Shown here: positions 7,776-17,800 of the stretch, piece after piece | Layout of the letters: each line of letters begins with the position of its first letter | How positions within the stretch are numbered: position 1 is the stretch's first letter | DNA from: Lentisphaerota bacterium | GTDB lineage: Bacteria; Verrucomicrobiota; Lentisphaeria; Oligosphaerales; JABHEG01 | Direction: 5' to 3' | Length of the DNA: 59,282 nucleotides | Assembly: GCA_018676675.1 (NCBI GenBank) | Contig: JABHEG010000111.1 | Span: forward strand, 1 to 59,282 | Program-made: the position numbers and the translations under genes | The notes under the pieces: model-generated | Told to the model about the DNA's origin: nothing | Database searches by the model: none | What the model saw: the letters and a program-made list of their open reading frames with translations, nothing else

Positions 7776-10700
7776 TCACTTAGAGGTAGCGCCCTGCCGA
7801 GCCTTCCGGGAAGTGGCGTTCGAGGACGGCCCGGCGAAGACGACGCGGAGTCCGTGGTGGTCAAATACCTTGGCGTTGCCGCGGTAGTAGCCGTGGTTGC
7901 GATTGGCCGTCCGCCCATGGCCCCACTTTCCGTTGTACCAACATCCTCCGCGGACGGCATGATAGTGCTTCCCGTCCCTGGCGGGTCTGGTCTCGCTCAT
8001 CGCTGGGCCATGCGGATTGGCCTTCGGCGAAATGGCGTAGTAGTAGTTGAGGTGCCAGTCGTTGACCCATTCCCAGACGTTGCCCGACATGTCGTAAAGT
8101 CCCCATGGGTTGGCCCCGTCTCGCGTCTGGTAAGTCTCCTGGCTCCCCGGCCAGCCGAGATCCTCTTTCCGGTGCAGCTCGCCGTTGTAGAAGCCCACCG
8201 GCGTCGTATTCGGATAAGAGCCTGTCTCGTACGGATCATGCGACCGGGGCCAGTTGGCCAACGTCCCGTCTTCATTCTCGTCATCGCCCCACGGAAACGC
8301 ACGATACGGGTCCTTCTGCCCGCCGCGCGCGGCGTATTCCCACTCCGCTTCGGTGGGGAGACGGAAGCCCTTCTTCGAGAAGTCACACTCCCCGCTTGCC
8401 AAGTCATACAGCGGATCGAGTCCGTTCTGCAGGTTCAACCAGTTGCAGTATGCCGTGGCGCCCTCCCAGTAGACGCAGGACATGGGGTGGCGTTCCCGAT
8501 GATCAAGAACGGAAAATGCCTTGCCGTCCCAAGCGATTCGGCTCGCCTTGTCCGCGCCGCGGGTCTCGCACAACGGAGCCCTTACGCCATTGGCGTAGAC
8601 CATGCCGCTTTTCACCTCGACCAGACCTCTCGACAGAGCATCGTTGAGGCCGTCGCAGTACTCCTGATTGGTGACCTCGTACTTTCCGATGTGGAAGGGA
8701 CTGAGGAGTACGGTGTGAATGGGGACTTCGTCGCTGCGGTGCTTGGGGTCTTCATGGCCCTTGCCCCAGTGGTCTCCCATCTCGAAGGAGTCGCCGGGGA
8801 TCGGGACCAGCTCGGGGCTTTTGAGCTGGCCAATCGGTTCGGGCCGCGCGGGGGACTCCTTGTCCGAAGGAACGGTGGTCGGGCTGCGAAGCTCGGCCAG
8901 GTTAGCGGATTTTCGGGGGCCGGATGGAGCCTGATTCGGTTGCGTTCCACGACGCGGGGGGCGTCCGCCACGCTGCCCGGCCCGCCTTGCCCTGTCCCCA
9001 CCCCCCTTTGGGTCGGTCTCATTCGTGTGGGTGAAGGTCAGCGTCGTGTCGGCGAGAGTGATCCCCTTGAGCGCTTTGAGGGGGGCCTCCCGTGTCACTC
9101 TGTCAGTGTCGAGAGACTGCCTCCCCTGGGCATCGCCTTCCGTCTGGGGAGCGCGTCGCGGCTGGCGGATGCGCTGCTTGCCACCCTCACGGGAACGGCG
9201 TTTTTGGCCGCCGCCGCTTTTCCTATCCCCTTCTTCGGGAGCGCGCACGGTGGGGGAAACTGGGTTCTCGGGATTCTCGACCAGCAAGCCTTTGGGTGAC
9301 AAGTCCTTGCCCTTGAGACCCGGATAGTCGGGCGCGTAGCGGCGCACCTTGAAGATGGATGTCATCGCATGGCCGCGGCCGTCGTAGGGAACCGCGTCGC
9401 CTTGCTTGAGCGGCCCACTGTCGGATACCGCATTGACGTATTCCCAGACCGTTTCGCCGCCCGGCGTCACCTCGAACAGCGTTCCATGCACACCGGCGCA
9501 GATCAGGGTGTTACCGTTGGGCAGCCGCTGGCAGCCCGATATCACGGGCGAGTAGAAGGTCTTCGGATCCGGGTCGGTGTAGGTCCAGACTGGCTTGTCC
9601 GGTCCCCACCGTCCGTTGGTGTCCAACCCGTATCGGTTGTCTTTGTCGAGTGGCGTAACGATCTCTACGATGCTTGAGAATCCTTTTTGCTGTCCGTTGT
9701 TGAACATCAGAATGTTGCCGGCGCCGGGGCAACCTTCATCGATCCACTGCGCGTCGTGCTGTCCGCCCCACTGCGTATCTCCCGCCTTCCCACGTCCATA
9801 GATAGCGGGGTTGCCCCACCGATAGAGGAGATCGCCTTTCGGGCCGGCCGCCTCCTCGGTCGTCGTGTTGTGATCGATGACCCAAACCTCGCCTTGCCCC
9901 CGCGCGCTGACGATGACTTGGTCCAGTTCTTCGTTGTAGTCCACCGAGTTGGCGTGGTTCCAGAAGTCCTTGATGCCGCGTCCCTGTGTTTGGGCCCGGA
10001 TGCGCCCCGGATGATCCGCGGCGTTCTCGATGTAGTTGTCCTTGGCTTTGTCGATGTCCTGCGCCAGGTGATCCCACACGTGCCACTCCCATACCACCCG
10101 TCCGCTCTTCGGACCGGTCTTCTCAATCTCGGCCACAAAGTCGGGAACCATGTGTCCTTTCACCTTGTCTGGCTTGAACCCGGCCTGGATCATCTCGGCC
10201 GGCAGTTTCTTCTCAACCACCAGCGCAAGCACGTTGCCGTTCGGCAGCGGTTGGATGTCATGGTGCATCAGGTAATTGTCGTTGGACCAGAAGTACTCCC
10301 ACACCAGTTTGCCATCCCAGTCAAACTCCTGAATGCCGCCTCCTTCGCCGCCGCCCAAGAGTTTCCTTCCGCGGTTTGGTCCGGCGCCGGGGACCCCCTC
10401 ACGCCCCAGATCGGCGGCTCGCAACAGGTGCCCGTCGGGGAGCAGGTACGCCGACTGGCCCGGCAGATACTTGCTCTCCCATTGATTGACGATCTGACCG
10501 TCATTGCGGATCAGATAAGTCTTCTTCGCACATTTCTTCGGCGCGATCAGCGTGTAACCCTCGAATGCCTTCTCCGTGTTCTTGATGACACCCAGTTGCC
10601 GCGCTCTGTCCGCGCTGCGCTCCGAGCTGGGCCGACGCCTCCCTTGCGGACGCTCCCCAGGGCCGCGTCTCTCTCGCAGCTGAGTCTGTCCGCCTTTGCC

Positions 10701-10799
10701 CTTCCACGTGCCCCAGGTCTGCTGGGCGGACAGCGGCCATGGGCCAGTCAGACTTGCTGCTGCCGCCAGAATCAGCCACCACGTCCTGCACGTTTGCAT
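7776..10799 (-). CDS. Secreted ASST-SUMF1 fusion protein
   Basis: The 1007-residue product joins an ASST-like propeller (about residues 60-520) to a SUMF1/formylglycine-generating-enzyme-like domain (about 660-1000) through an Arg/Gly-rich linker. Seen: signal peptide ending LSAQQ, the WGTWKG motif shared with the 4519-6174 protein, ASST residues HHD, HAN, the Arg 18 residues on, and QHD. The SUMF1 part has FRLPTEAEWEYAARGG, DMSGNVWEW and RGGCWYN. The paired copper-binding cysteines of true formylglycine-generating enzymes are not present where expected, so generating formylglycine is unlikely on sequence alone. The start is ATG at 10799 with GGAGAG upstream. The domains could act on the same substrate, but this is speculative. 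Confidence 0.85.
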   Translation of the reverse strand: MQTCRTWWLILAAAASLTGPWPLSAQQTWGTWKGKGGQTQLRERRGPGERPQGRRRPSSERSADRARQLGVIKNTEKAFEGYTLIAPKKCAKKTYLIRNDGQIVNQWESKYLPGQSAYLLPDGHLLRAADLGREGVPGAGPNRGRKLLGGGEGGGIQEFDWDGKLVWEYFWSNDNYLMHHDIQPLPNGNVLALVVEKKLPAEMIQAGFKPDKVKGHMVPDFVAEIEKTGPKSGRVVWEWHVWDHLAQDIDKAKDNYIENAADHPGRIRAQTQGRGIKDFWNHANSVDYNEELDQVIVSARGQGEVWVIDHNTTTEEAAGPKGDLLYRWGNPAIYGRGKAGDTQWGGQHDAQWIDEGCPGAGNILMFNNGQQKGFSSIVEIVTPLDKDNRYGLDTNGRWGPDKPVWTYTDPDPKTFYSPVISGCQRLPNGNTLICAGVHGTLFEVTPGGETVWEYVNAVSDSGPLKQGDAVPYDGRGHAMTSIFKVRRYAPDYPGLKGKDLSPKGLLVENPENPVSPTVRAPEEGDRKSGGGQKRRSREGGKQRIRQPRRAPQTEGDAQGRQSLDTDRVTREAPLKALKGITLADTTLTFTHTNETDPKGGGDRARRAGQRGGRPPRRGTQPNQAPSGPRKSANLAELRSPTTVPSDKESPARPEPIGQLKSPELVPIPGDSFEMGDHWGKGHEDPKHRSDEVPIHTVLLSPFHIGKYEVTNQEYCDGLNDALSRGLVEVKSGMVYANGVRAPLCETRGADKASRIAWDGKAFSVLDHRERHPMSCVYWEGATAYCNWLNLQNGLDPLYDLASGECDFSKKGFRLPTEAEWEYAARGGQKDPYRAFPWGDDENEDGTLANWPRSHDPYETGSYPNTTPVGFYNGELHRKEDLGWPGSQETYQTRDGANPWGLYDMSGNVWEWVNDWHLNYYYAISPKANPHGPAMSETRPARDGKHYHAVRGGCWYNGKWGHGRTANRNHGYYRGNAKVFDHHGLRVVFAGPSSNATSRKARQGATSK

Positions 10800-10898
10800 C
10801 GTCACTCTCCATGTTTCCCGCATCACTGGCTCGTCAAGAGAACGTCCGCTCTAACCCGCATGGCAGTCGCACCGCGTACTCCCGTCGTTTCGTCTCGA

Positions 10899-12224
10899 TC
10901 AGCGGGGGCGTGGTCGCCACGGTCCCCAGCGCTTGCCATCCCTTGAATCTGGTGGGCTGGCAGCTCGCCGACGTGTGCGCCGGAAGTCGTCTCGGTCCGG
11001 CCCTCCTGATCGGCTTACGGCGCCGATAGTCTTCGCTTGGCCGGACTCACTCCGCGGCCCATCGCCCGGGGCGTCACGGACAATCCGGAAGCCGACGTGG
11101 TAGTAGGGATGATTGGGGTCCTGCGGTCCGCGGAAGTGGGCCGGATCCCGATTGGAGACACGGGAATGGCCCTGCGCACCGTTGTACCAGTTGCCGCTGC
11201 GAAGGACACGATAGGGCTTGCCGTCGGGCATAGGGCGCCCACGCAGCGGTCCTTCCGGATTCACGGATGGGCCGGCGGCGTAATAGGTGTTCGTATACCA
11301 GTCATTGCACCATTCCCAGACATTGCCGGCCATGTCGTGAAGCCCATAACCGTTCACCCCGTCTCCGGTCCGGTAGGTTGACTGCTGCCCGGGCCAGTTG
11401 AGCTCGGACCGCTTGCGGAGTTCGCCGTTGTAGAAGCCGACTGGTGTGGTCCAGGGGTAAGGCCCAGCTTCGTAGGGATCGCGCGAGTTGGGCCAGTTGG
11501 CTCGGGTGCTGTCAGCATCGTCTCCCCACGGGTAGACGCGATAGGGGGCATGCAATCCACCCCGGCCGGCGAACTCCCATTCGGCCTCGGTGGGCAAGCG
11601 ATAGCCGTTCCTCGTGTAGTCGCAGGCCCACGTATTGAGGTCGTAACACGGCATCAACTCCTTCTCGGCGCTGAGCCAGTTGCAGTAGGCCACGGCCCCC
11701 TCCCAACGGATGCAGACCACGGGGTGGCGGTCCTTGCCGGTCTCCACGTTGAAGCGCCGACCGTCCCACACGAGGTGGCTGTAGGCGACTGCCGGGCGCG
11801 TCTCACAGTAGAGCGTCTCCGTCCCGTTCTTGAACACGTTGCCTCCGAGAACGGTGATCAGGCCTCGCGCCGAAGCCGCGTTGAGGAAGCGGCAGTATTC
11901 CGCGTTAGTGGTCTCGTGGATGCCCACATGGTATGGCTCCAGCGTGACCTCGTGGATCGGGACTTCGTCGTTGCGGTGTTCGCGACCACCGAGATCGTGA
12001 TGGTCACCCATCTGAAAGGTCCCACCGGGGATCAGCACCGTGCCATCGGAGGCAGGGCCGGGAGCGATAGCGCCGGACACACGTGGTTCCGCCCTGCTAG
12101 GCGGGCAGAAGGCGCTGCAGACGATCAGCCCGATCAGCCCGATCCGACTGATCCGTCCCATCTGACTGGTCAAGAGAGCCCGGGCAACCGACCGTCGCTG
12201 TGTCTGTCGTCGAGAGCTCTTCAT
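10899..12224 (-). CDS. Secreted SUMF1-domain protein
   Basis: The 441-residue product is a stand-alone SUMF1-like domain with a signal peptide. Seen: IPGGTFQMGDH, HETTNAEYCRFL, YRLPTEAEWEFAGRGG, GNVWEWCNDWY and LRSGNWYNG. The last motif lacks the active-site cysteine pair of formylglycine-generating enzymes. The start is ATG at 12224 with AAGGAG upstream. It overlaps the stop of the preceding ASST gene as ATGA, so translation is coupled. The hydrophobic core of its signal peptide (RISRIGLIGLIV) is encoded by six tandem 9-bp units of the GATCNGNCN type at 12123-12176, an unusual origin for a secretion signal. The C-terminal tail after about residue 400 is low-complexity. Confidence 0.85.
   Translation of the reverse strand: MKSSRRQTQRRSVARALLTSQMGRISRIGLIGLIVCSAFCPPSRAEPRVSGAIAPGPASDGTVLIPGGTFQMGDHHDLGGREHRNDEVPIHEVTLEPYHVGIHETTNAEYCRFLNAASARGLITVLGGNVFKNGTETLYCETRPAVAYSHLVWDGRRFNVETGKDRHPVVCIRWEGAVAYCNWLSAEKELMPCYDLNTWACDYTRNGYRLPTEAEWEFAGRGGLHAPYRVYPWGDDADSTRANWPNSRDPYEAGPYPWTTPVGFYNGELRKRSELNWPGQQSTYRTGDGVNGYGLHDMAGNVWEWCNDWYTNTYYAAGPSVNPEGPLRGRPMPDGKPYRVLRSGNWYNGAQGHSRVSNRDPAHFRGPQDPNHPYYHVGFRIVRDAPGDGPRSESGQAKTIGAVSRSGGPDRDDFRRTRRRAASPPDSRDGKRWGPWRPRPR
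12123..12176. repeat. Nonamer repeat array inside a signal peptide
   Basis: Six 9-bp units run head to tail: GATCAGCCC twice, GATCCGACT, GATCCGTCC, CATCTGACT, GGTCAAGAG. They resemble the GATCNGTCN arrays at 46214-47116. Because the period is nine, the reading frame is kept; here it encodes an Ile/Gly/Leu hydrophobic stretch. Confidence 0.7.
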
Positions 12225-13894
12225 GGTGTCTCCTTCCGCCAGCTTCCCCATGGACGGGCCGACGTTCTTCTGCCTGCCCCAGGGCGTTTTCGGCGATTCC
12301 GGGGATTGCTTCTGGTCGGGCGCGGCTCTTTGGGGAAGGCATCGGTGATGGTGCCCTTCGGTGTCAGGTCCCGGCTCTTGAGGGCGGGATGGTCGGAGCC
12401 ATACCGGTAGGTGCGAAACACGGCATTGGTCATCGGCAGCGCGTCGCCCAGCACCTTGACCGTACCGAACGTCTTGGTGACCGGGTTGATGTACTCCCAC
12501 ACCACCTGACCGTCAGCCGTGACCTCGAACAGGTGTCCCTCGGTATCCGAGCAGACCAAGGTGCTGCCATTCGGCAGCCGCTGGCAACCGGCCCCAATGT
12601 GACTGAAGAAGCCCTGGTTACTCTTGGACTGGTAACTCCACAGGATTTGCCGGGAGATCGCTCTCGGCGGCTTGTGCGTGTCGTGGCTAAAGCGAACGCT
12701 CTCGTAGCCCGCGTCCGGCGGATTGACGTACGTGTCCATCTTGTTCCCGCCGGCACCGAGAAAGGGGTTGATCTCGAGCACGGAAGACTGCGAGGTCCGG
12801 TCAAACAGGTACTGACCGTTATTGAACACCATCAGATGGCCGGCCCCGGGCAGTCCAGGGCGGATCCACTGCACGTCGTGGGCGCCGCCCATCTGTTTGT
12901 GCCCGCTCGTGGCTTGCGTCCAATCCTCCAGGATCCTGGGTGGATTGCCTTGTCCGTAGCGGGCCGGATCGCCGAAACGATAGAGGAAATCTCCTCCCGT
13001 TCCCGCCGCTTTCGCGATGCTCGCCAACGAATCGCCGGCAACAAACGTCCCGTCGTGGTCGATGACGTAGAACTCGCCTTGCACCGAGTTGATGACGGTG
13101 TGGCCGGTCTCGGCGTTGTAGTCCAGTGAGTTGCAGTGTAGCCAATCCCGCTTGAGCGGGCGGCCGGGCAGATTGACATTGATCCGGCCAGGATAGTCGG
13201 CGATGGTCTTGCCGTCGCCGACGTAGTTGGCCTTGGTCGGGTCCACATCCTGCACGACGTGATCGAAGAACCACCACTCCCAGACCACGTTACCGTCCAT
13301 GTCGATCTCCACCACGGCGTCCATCTGGGCGCCGCGGTATGGGCCGTTGCGAGGATCGCAACCGGCGGAGATGGCCTGCTCGTGAGAGATGGAGCGGTTG
13401 GCGATGTAGAGCGTGGTCGGGGCATTCAGTGCCTTGTTGTGGATACGTACCCAATCATGGTGCGGAGCGTAGCCTTCGCGACTCTCGGTATAGCGCCACA
13501 CGTCCTTCCCGTCCCAGTCCAGTTGCTGGAAGCCCTGGAACCCGCTGGGATCGTCGCGAGTTGCGTCCAGGATGTGCCCGTTGTCCAGCAACCGCGGATT
13601 CGTGCCCATCCGCCATGTGTTGACGACCTGCCCTTCCATATCCACGAGGGAAGTGGTGCCGTGTGCGGCGAACAGCGTGTAGCCTGGATACGCCTTCTCC
13701 TTATCCCAGTGCAGCAGTTCAGTCGGACCGCGCAGCGATTCATAGGCATGGGTGACGGAGCAGGCGGCAATCAACCACAGCCAGACACCGACAACGTTCA
13801 GCCAGCCGTGTCGTGCGCGTCGCGTGCTCTCCAACGGCTCTGTGGCGGCGGGACGAGTTCTCCTTCGGGGATCTGCGTGTGGTTGATTGTCCAC
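12221..13894 (-). CDS. Secreted ASST-like protein, AYE subtype
   Basis: The 557-residue product is an ASST-like propeller of the subtype seen in modules 1 and 2 of the giant protein, starting AYESLRGPTELLHWD after the signal peptide. Seen: PHHD, LHCN (the HxN pair) and AHDVQW. The Arg expected 18 residues after the HxN His is absent, with the block reading NSVQGE. It may therefore differ in substrate or be non-catalytic. The start is GTG at 13894, supported by AAGGAGG eight bases upstream; this gives a long N-region before the hydrophobic core. It lies 22 bases after the EF-hand gene and overlaps the SUMF1 gene by four bases. Confidence 0.8.
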   Translation of the reverse strand: MDNQPHADPRRRTRPAATEPLESTRRARHGWLNVVGVWLWLIAACSVTHAYESLRGPTELLHWDKEKAYPGYTLFAAHGTTSLVDMEGQVVNTWRMGTNPRLLDNGHILDATRDDPSGFQGFQQLDWDGKDVWRYTESREGYAPHHDWVRIHNKALNAPTTLYIANRSISHEQAISAGCDPRNGPYRGAQMDAVVEIDMDGNVVWEWWFFDHVVQDVDPTKANYVGDGKTIADYPGRINVNLPGRPLKRDWLHCNSLDYNAETGHTVINSVQGEFYVIDHDGTFVAGDSLASIAKAAGTGGDFLYRFGDPARYGQGNPPRILEDWTQATSGHKQMGGAHDVQWIRPGLPGAGHLMVFNNGQYLFDRTSQSSVLEINPFLGAGGNKMDTYVNPPDAGYESVRFSHDTHKPPRAISRQILWSYQSKSNQGFFSHIGAGCQRLPNGSTLVCSDTEGHLFEVTADGQVVWEYINPVTKTFGTVKVLGDALPMTNAVFRTYRYGSDHPALKSRDLTPKGTITDAFPKEPRPTRSNPRNRRKRPGAGRRTSARPWGSWRKETP

Positions 13895-13915
13895 GGAGCC
13901 TGCCTCCTTGCGTTT

Positions 13916-14596
13916 CTACCGGCGGTCGTCGTTCTTCCGACGGTTGTCTCCGCCGCGCTCTTCGCGGTCGCCACCACGGCCTCCGCCGCGTTCGCCGCGC
14001 TGGCCGCCGCCACGGCCACCGGGCCCTTCCTGCATCGCTTCCTTGGCTGCCGCGGCTTCCTGTTCATTCAGCTTGCCGTCCTTGTCTACGTCGAATCTCT
14101 CCAACACTGTGGCATTGTGTTGTTGGCACATTTCGGAGGACCGTTCCCAAAGTCGACTCATTTCGTCGTCTTCGAGCTGCCAGTTCCTGTTCCGGTCGGC
14201 TCGGCGTACTTCCGAGAGCGTGTCGATCGCCTCTTGCAGCCCTTTGGATTCTGTCTCGCTCAGTTTGCCGTCGCCATCGTCCATGCCCTTCATGACCAGC
14301 TCGAGGGCTTTGGCAGCGTCTTCCTGGAGTTTCGTTAGACCTGCGCGCAGCTCGGCCTCCTCGATCAGCGTGTCTCCATTCGCATCAAACCGGAGCAACC
14401 GCCCGGCGCCGCGTCCGCCCCCTCCACCACCGCGACGTTCGCCGCCTCGTTCGCCACCCCGGCCTCCGCCCTGGCGTCCGCCACCATCCCTGCCTTGCCC
14501 TCTGTCTCTCCTCTGGCCTCGGTCATCCTGAGCTAATGCCACCCCAAGGGTGAGTGTGGCAGCGGCGATCACGAACAGTGCGTTTCTGAGTTTCAT
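13916..14596 (-). CDS. Secreted RGG-rich EF-hand protein
   Basis: The 226-residue product has a signal peptide (cleavage near ALAQ), a Gly/Arg-rich segment (about residues 25-65), four EF-hand-like loops and a second Gly/Arg-rich tail. Loops seen: DANGDTLIEEAE, DDGDGKLSETES, DRNRNWQLEDDE (degenerate) and DVDKDGKLNEQE. It probably binds calcium outside the cytoplasm. It is the first gene of the leftward string, with AAGGAG ten bases before ATG and promoter-like site B about 57 bases upstream. The same combination of RGG-like tail and EF-hands recurs at the end of the DUF1566 protein at 27660-29132. Confidence 0.85.
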   Translation of the reverse strand: MKLRNALFVIAAATLTLGVALAQDDRGQRRDRGQGRDGGGRQGGGRGGERGGERRGGGGGGRGAGRLLRFDANGDTLIEEAELRAGLTKLQEDAAKALELVMKGMDDGDGKLSETESKGLQEAIDTLSEVRRADRNRNWQLEDDEMSRLWERSSEMCQQHNATVLERFDVDKDGKLNEQEAAAAKEAMQEGPGGRGGGQRGERGGGRGGDREERGGDNRRKNDDRR

Positions 14597-14653
14597 TGTC
14601 TGCGTCTCCTTGTTTGGGGCTTCGGCACGATCACCGTCCGTGCCTCTGAGGTG

Positions 14654-14682
14654 AGTAACGAGAAATGGTCAGCGCTTTCTAC
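14654..14682 (-). promoter_or_regulatory. Conserved promoter-like site B (GTAGAA, 16 bp, CGTTACT)
   Basis: On the minus strand GTAGAA (14682-14677) is followed after 16 bp by CGTTACT (14660-14654), three bases, then CTCAGAG (14650-14644). Every element and spacing matches sites A and C. It lies 57 bases before the EF-hand gene that opens the 14596-6251 gene string. Confidence 0.75.
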
Positions 14683-14799
14683 GGGACGCCTTCGTGCAAG
14701 GTGGTCTGGAGCGTCCTGCCGATCACGCAATCACGGCATGGGTCTGTCAGAGTCATCCTTGTCACCTGGGAGTTTCGTGATCCGGGGCTTTGATCGGTG

Positions 14800-14845
14800 G
14801 CAAGAAGGAGGCGCTGCCGTCTTCGAGAAAGCAGACGGCAGCGCC
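14800..14845 (-). terminator. Rho-independent terminator of the giant gene
   Basis: A perfect 13-bp stem (14810-14822 with 14833-14845, arm GGCGCTGCCGTCT) closes a 10-base loop. On the minus strand it is followed by TCCTTCTTG. It lies about 10 bases after the stop codon of the giant gene and separates it from the next operon. Confidence 0.8.
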
Positions 14846-14855
14846 GGGCGGGGGG

Positions 14856-17800
14856 CTATTGTTGCCCGGCAGTGAGTACTGTGGGTTGCAGAGCGTGGAA
14901 CCAGTAAGCATGCCCGGGCACGAGCAGCCCATTCACGCGGACCGCACCGTACACCAAAGTCGCTGGATCCCACTGCCAGCCGGGCCCGAAGAGCCCGGGA
15001 ACGTCACGCAGGAGCATTTCCCCCGCAACGCCGACGAGATTCCATCCAGGGACCAGATCCACCTGCGTGTTGGCCAGTCGCAGTCCAGAGACAGTGATGG
15101 TCACGGCATTCACGACATAGACCCAACAGCCGACAAGCGGCTCCAGTTGCGTGGCTGCGCGGTAGACCCCCGCCGTCGGGTCCCACGCCCAGACCTCGCC
15201 CGAGTGCACGGCACGGCCGTCTTCATCGGCCAGAACCGTCTCGACTGCGGGATCGACTGGGGCGATCGGCAACGAGATCAGGTTCCAGCCGGAGGCAAGG
15301 GACAACTCGAACTCGACCACGGTCGGGCTAACCAGGAAGTAGGCGACACCGCCGCCCTCGACCGCGTATTCGGATACTGTGGCCATATCGACCGTCGTGC
15401 CCGGTATCGGCGTGTAATCGGCCGGGGAGAGCTGTTGCATCTGCAGTCCCTGAGGAGGCACCGTGACAGGATCCCACGCCAAGACCAGGTCACTGTCCGA
15501 AGCGATAAACAGGTACCATTCGGAGCCTCTGAGCGATCCGCGAACGTCCCGAAGCAGTTGTTCGTGCGCCTCGTCCGGTCCTACCCAAACCACCTCTGCA
15601 CCGGAGGGTGCAACGAGATCGATCCCCTCGTCGAAGTCAGCGGACGCCTCGGCGACAACACCGAACTGCACACCTGCGCAGCGCTGTCCATCATCCGCGT
15701 CTACGGTCATCAACCAACCGTCGTGGGCGAGGATATTCACGGTTGCCGGGCTGGAGCGATTCTCTCCGTCATCAGCCGAGTAGGTGAAGCTGTCGGTTCC
15801 TGTGAAGTCTCCGTTGGGAGTATAGGTGAAGGCGCCATCGGCAGTCAGCACGAGAATGCCGTCCGTGACGTCTGTGATCAACATTGCCGTGAGGTCGCTG
15901 CCCTCAGGATCCACATCGTTACAGAGAACGCCGGGGCCATCGACCGTGAGTGCCTCGCCTGTCCGGACGCCGTACGCGTCGAGGCCGGCCGCCGGCGCCT
16001 CATCGATGTCGGTGACACTGACGGCGACGGTGGCGCTGTCGGTGAAGCCGCCGCTGTCGGTGACCTGGACGGTCAGGCTGACGCTTCCGGCGGCCTCGTG
16101 ATTCAGCCCGTTGGTGTCGGCCACAGTGATCTGACCGGTGGCGGGGGCTATGTCGAAGACACCGTCGTCGTTGCCTGCGGTGAGGGCGTAGGTGAGTGGA
16201 TCGCCGGCGTCCGGGTCGCTCGCGCTGACGGTTCCGAGCACGGTGCCGCCGGCGCTGTTCTCCGCCACGCCGAATGCGGCATCGTTGACCGTCGGCGCTT
16301 CGTTCCCCTTGATGGCATAGTGGGACAAGGTCCCGGCTGCAACGGTCACTTCGGTGGCTTCCGACATTCGTCTCGCGCTCCCGGGAACAACGTCCCCGTC
16401 CAGGCCATCCAGCTGCCAGATACGGAGGTCGGTCGACGGCAGTCTGCTCGGATCCCATGACAGGGTCACGGAAGACATACTGTCCGACGCATTGACCGAT
16501 ATCTGCCAGACGCTGCCTGCCAGGTTCCCCCGCATGTCGCGCGACAGGAGCGTCCCGGTCGCCGGCTCGATGCAAGAGACTCTACCAGTGGTGGCTACAG
16601 GAGCCGTCGGCGCCGGCTCGTCATAGTCTGGGTCGGGGCCATCCGTCGCATCCGGGTGGACTCCGAACTCGATGGCGGCTGTTGCAGCGTTGGTCAGAGC
16701 GATGGTCACCAGCCAGCTTCCGTCGACGACATCCAACAGGACGGCGTTCGAGATGGCGCTTCCCGCGCTGTTGGCGACAACGCATGTGTAGCTGCCCTCA
16801 TCGTGCTCTCGGGCTGCCGCAATGCTGTAGGTGACGTTGGTCGCGCCTGCGATGTCCGCACCCTCCTTTTGCCACTGGTAGCTAAGCGGTGCCGTGCCCG
16901 AAGCGACGACCGCAAACGTGACTGCCTCGCCGTTACTGACGATCAACGACTCGGGGTGCTGGGTGATGGTTGGGGCGACGGGCATGTCCACTGTCAGCGT
17001 GGCTGCTACGGACGTGACAGTGCCAATGCCGTTGCTGACTACGCAGCGGTAGTCCCCTTCGTCGGCTTCCTGGGCGGCGGCAATGCTGTAGGTGGCGTTG
17101 GTCGCGCCTGCGAGGTCCACACCGTTCTTTTGCCACCGGTAGCCAAGCGGTGCCGTGCTCGAGGCAATGACGGTGAAGCTGACCCCGGCGCCTCCCGGCA
17201 CCACCTGCGAGGCGGGTTGGGTGTCGATGGTGGGGGCTTGTGCCTGCTCGCCGCTGTCGCCCGCGACGCGCATGTCGATCGCATAGAGGGCTGTCTCGGT
17301 TGTAACGCAGAGCATCCGCCGATCGAGGCCCCCGAAGGCGACGTTGGTCGGGCGCTCGGGGACGGCTATCTCTTCGAGCAGCGTTCCTTCCGAGCTGTAC
17401 GCCAAGACGGCGTTCTCGGTCAGGTAGATGTTGCCTTCGCTGTCGATGGTCATGCCATCGGAACCGACCGAGACGAACAGCGTCTTGTTCGCGAGGGTGC
17501 CGTCCGGCTGGATGTCATAGCGGTAGACCGCCCCGGCACCATAGTCGCTGACGTAGAGGAACCGACCGTCCGGGGTGCCGATGAGGCCGTTGGGGCGTAT
17601 CATGTCGTCGATGACACGGGTCACCGTCGCGTGGTCGGCCGACAGGTAGTAGACGTGCTCGCCATCCTGCACCAGCGGTGCTTCGCCGAAGATGGGATCG
17701 GAGAAGTAGATGCCGCCGTTGGGGGCAAGCCAGAGATCATTCGGCTGGTTGAAGCCAATGCCGCCATACTGATCAGCCAGCACGGTCACGTTCCCTACCA

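Noticed and set aside
7455..9299. 614-codon open frame on the plus strand
   Set aside because: It is antisense to the phosphoesterase and ASST-SUMF1 genes, which have signal peptides, motifs and coupled starts. High GC content leaves the opposite frame open.
9687..10946. 419-codon plus-strand frame, and similar long frames at 14790-16460, 16656-18878 and 23619-25205
   Set aside because: All are shadows of minus-strand ASST, Ig or SUMF1 coding sequence and contain no recognisable domain.
7776..12224. True formylglycine-generating enzymes serving sulfatases
   Set aside because: The catalytic cysteine pair is not where expected, the proteins are exported, and no sulfatase gene lies in the window.
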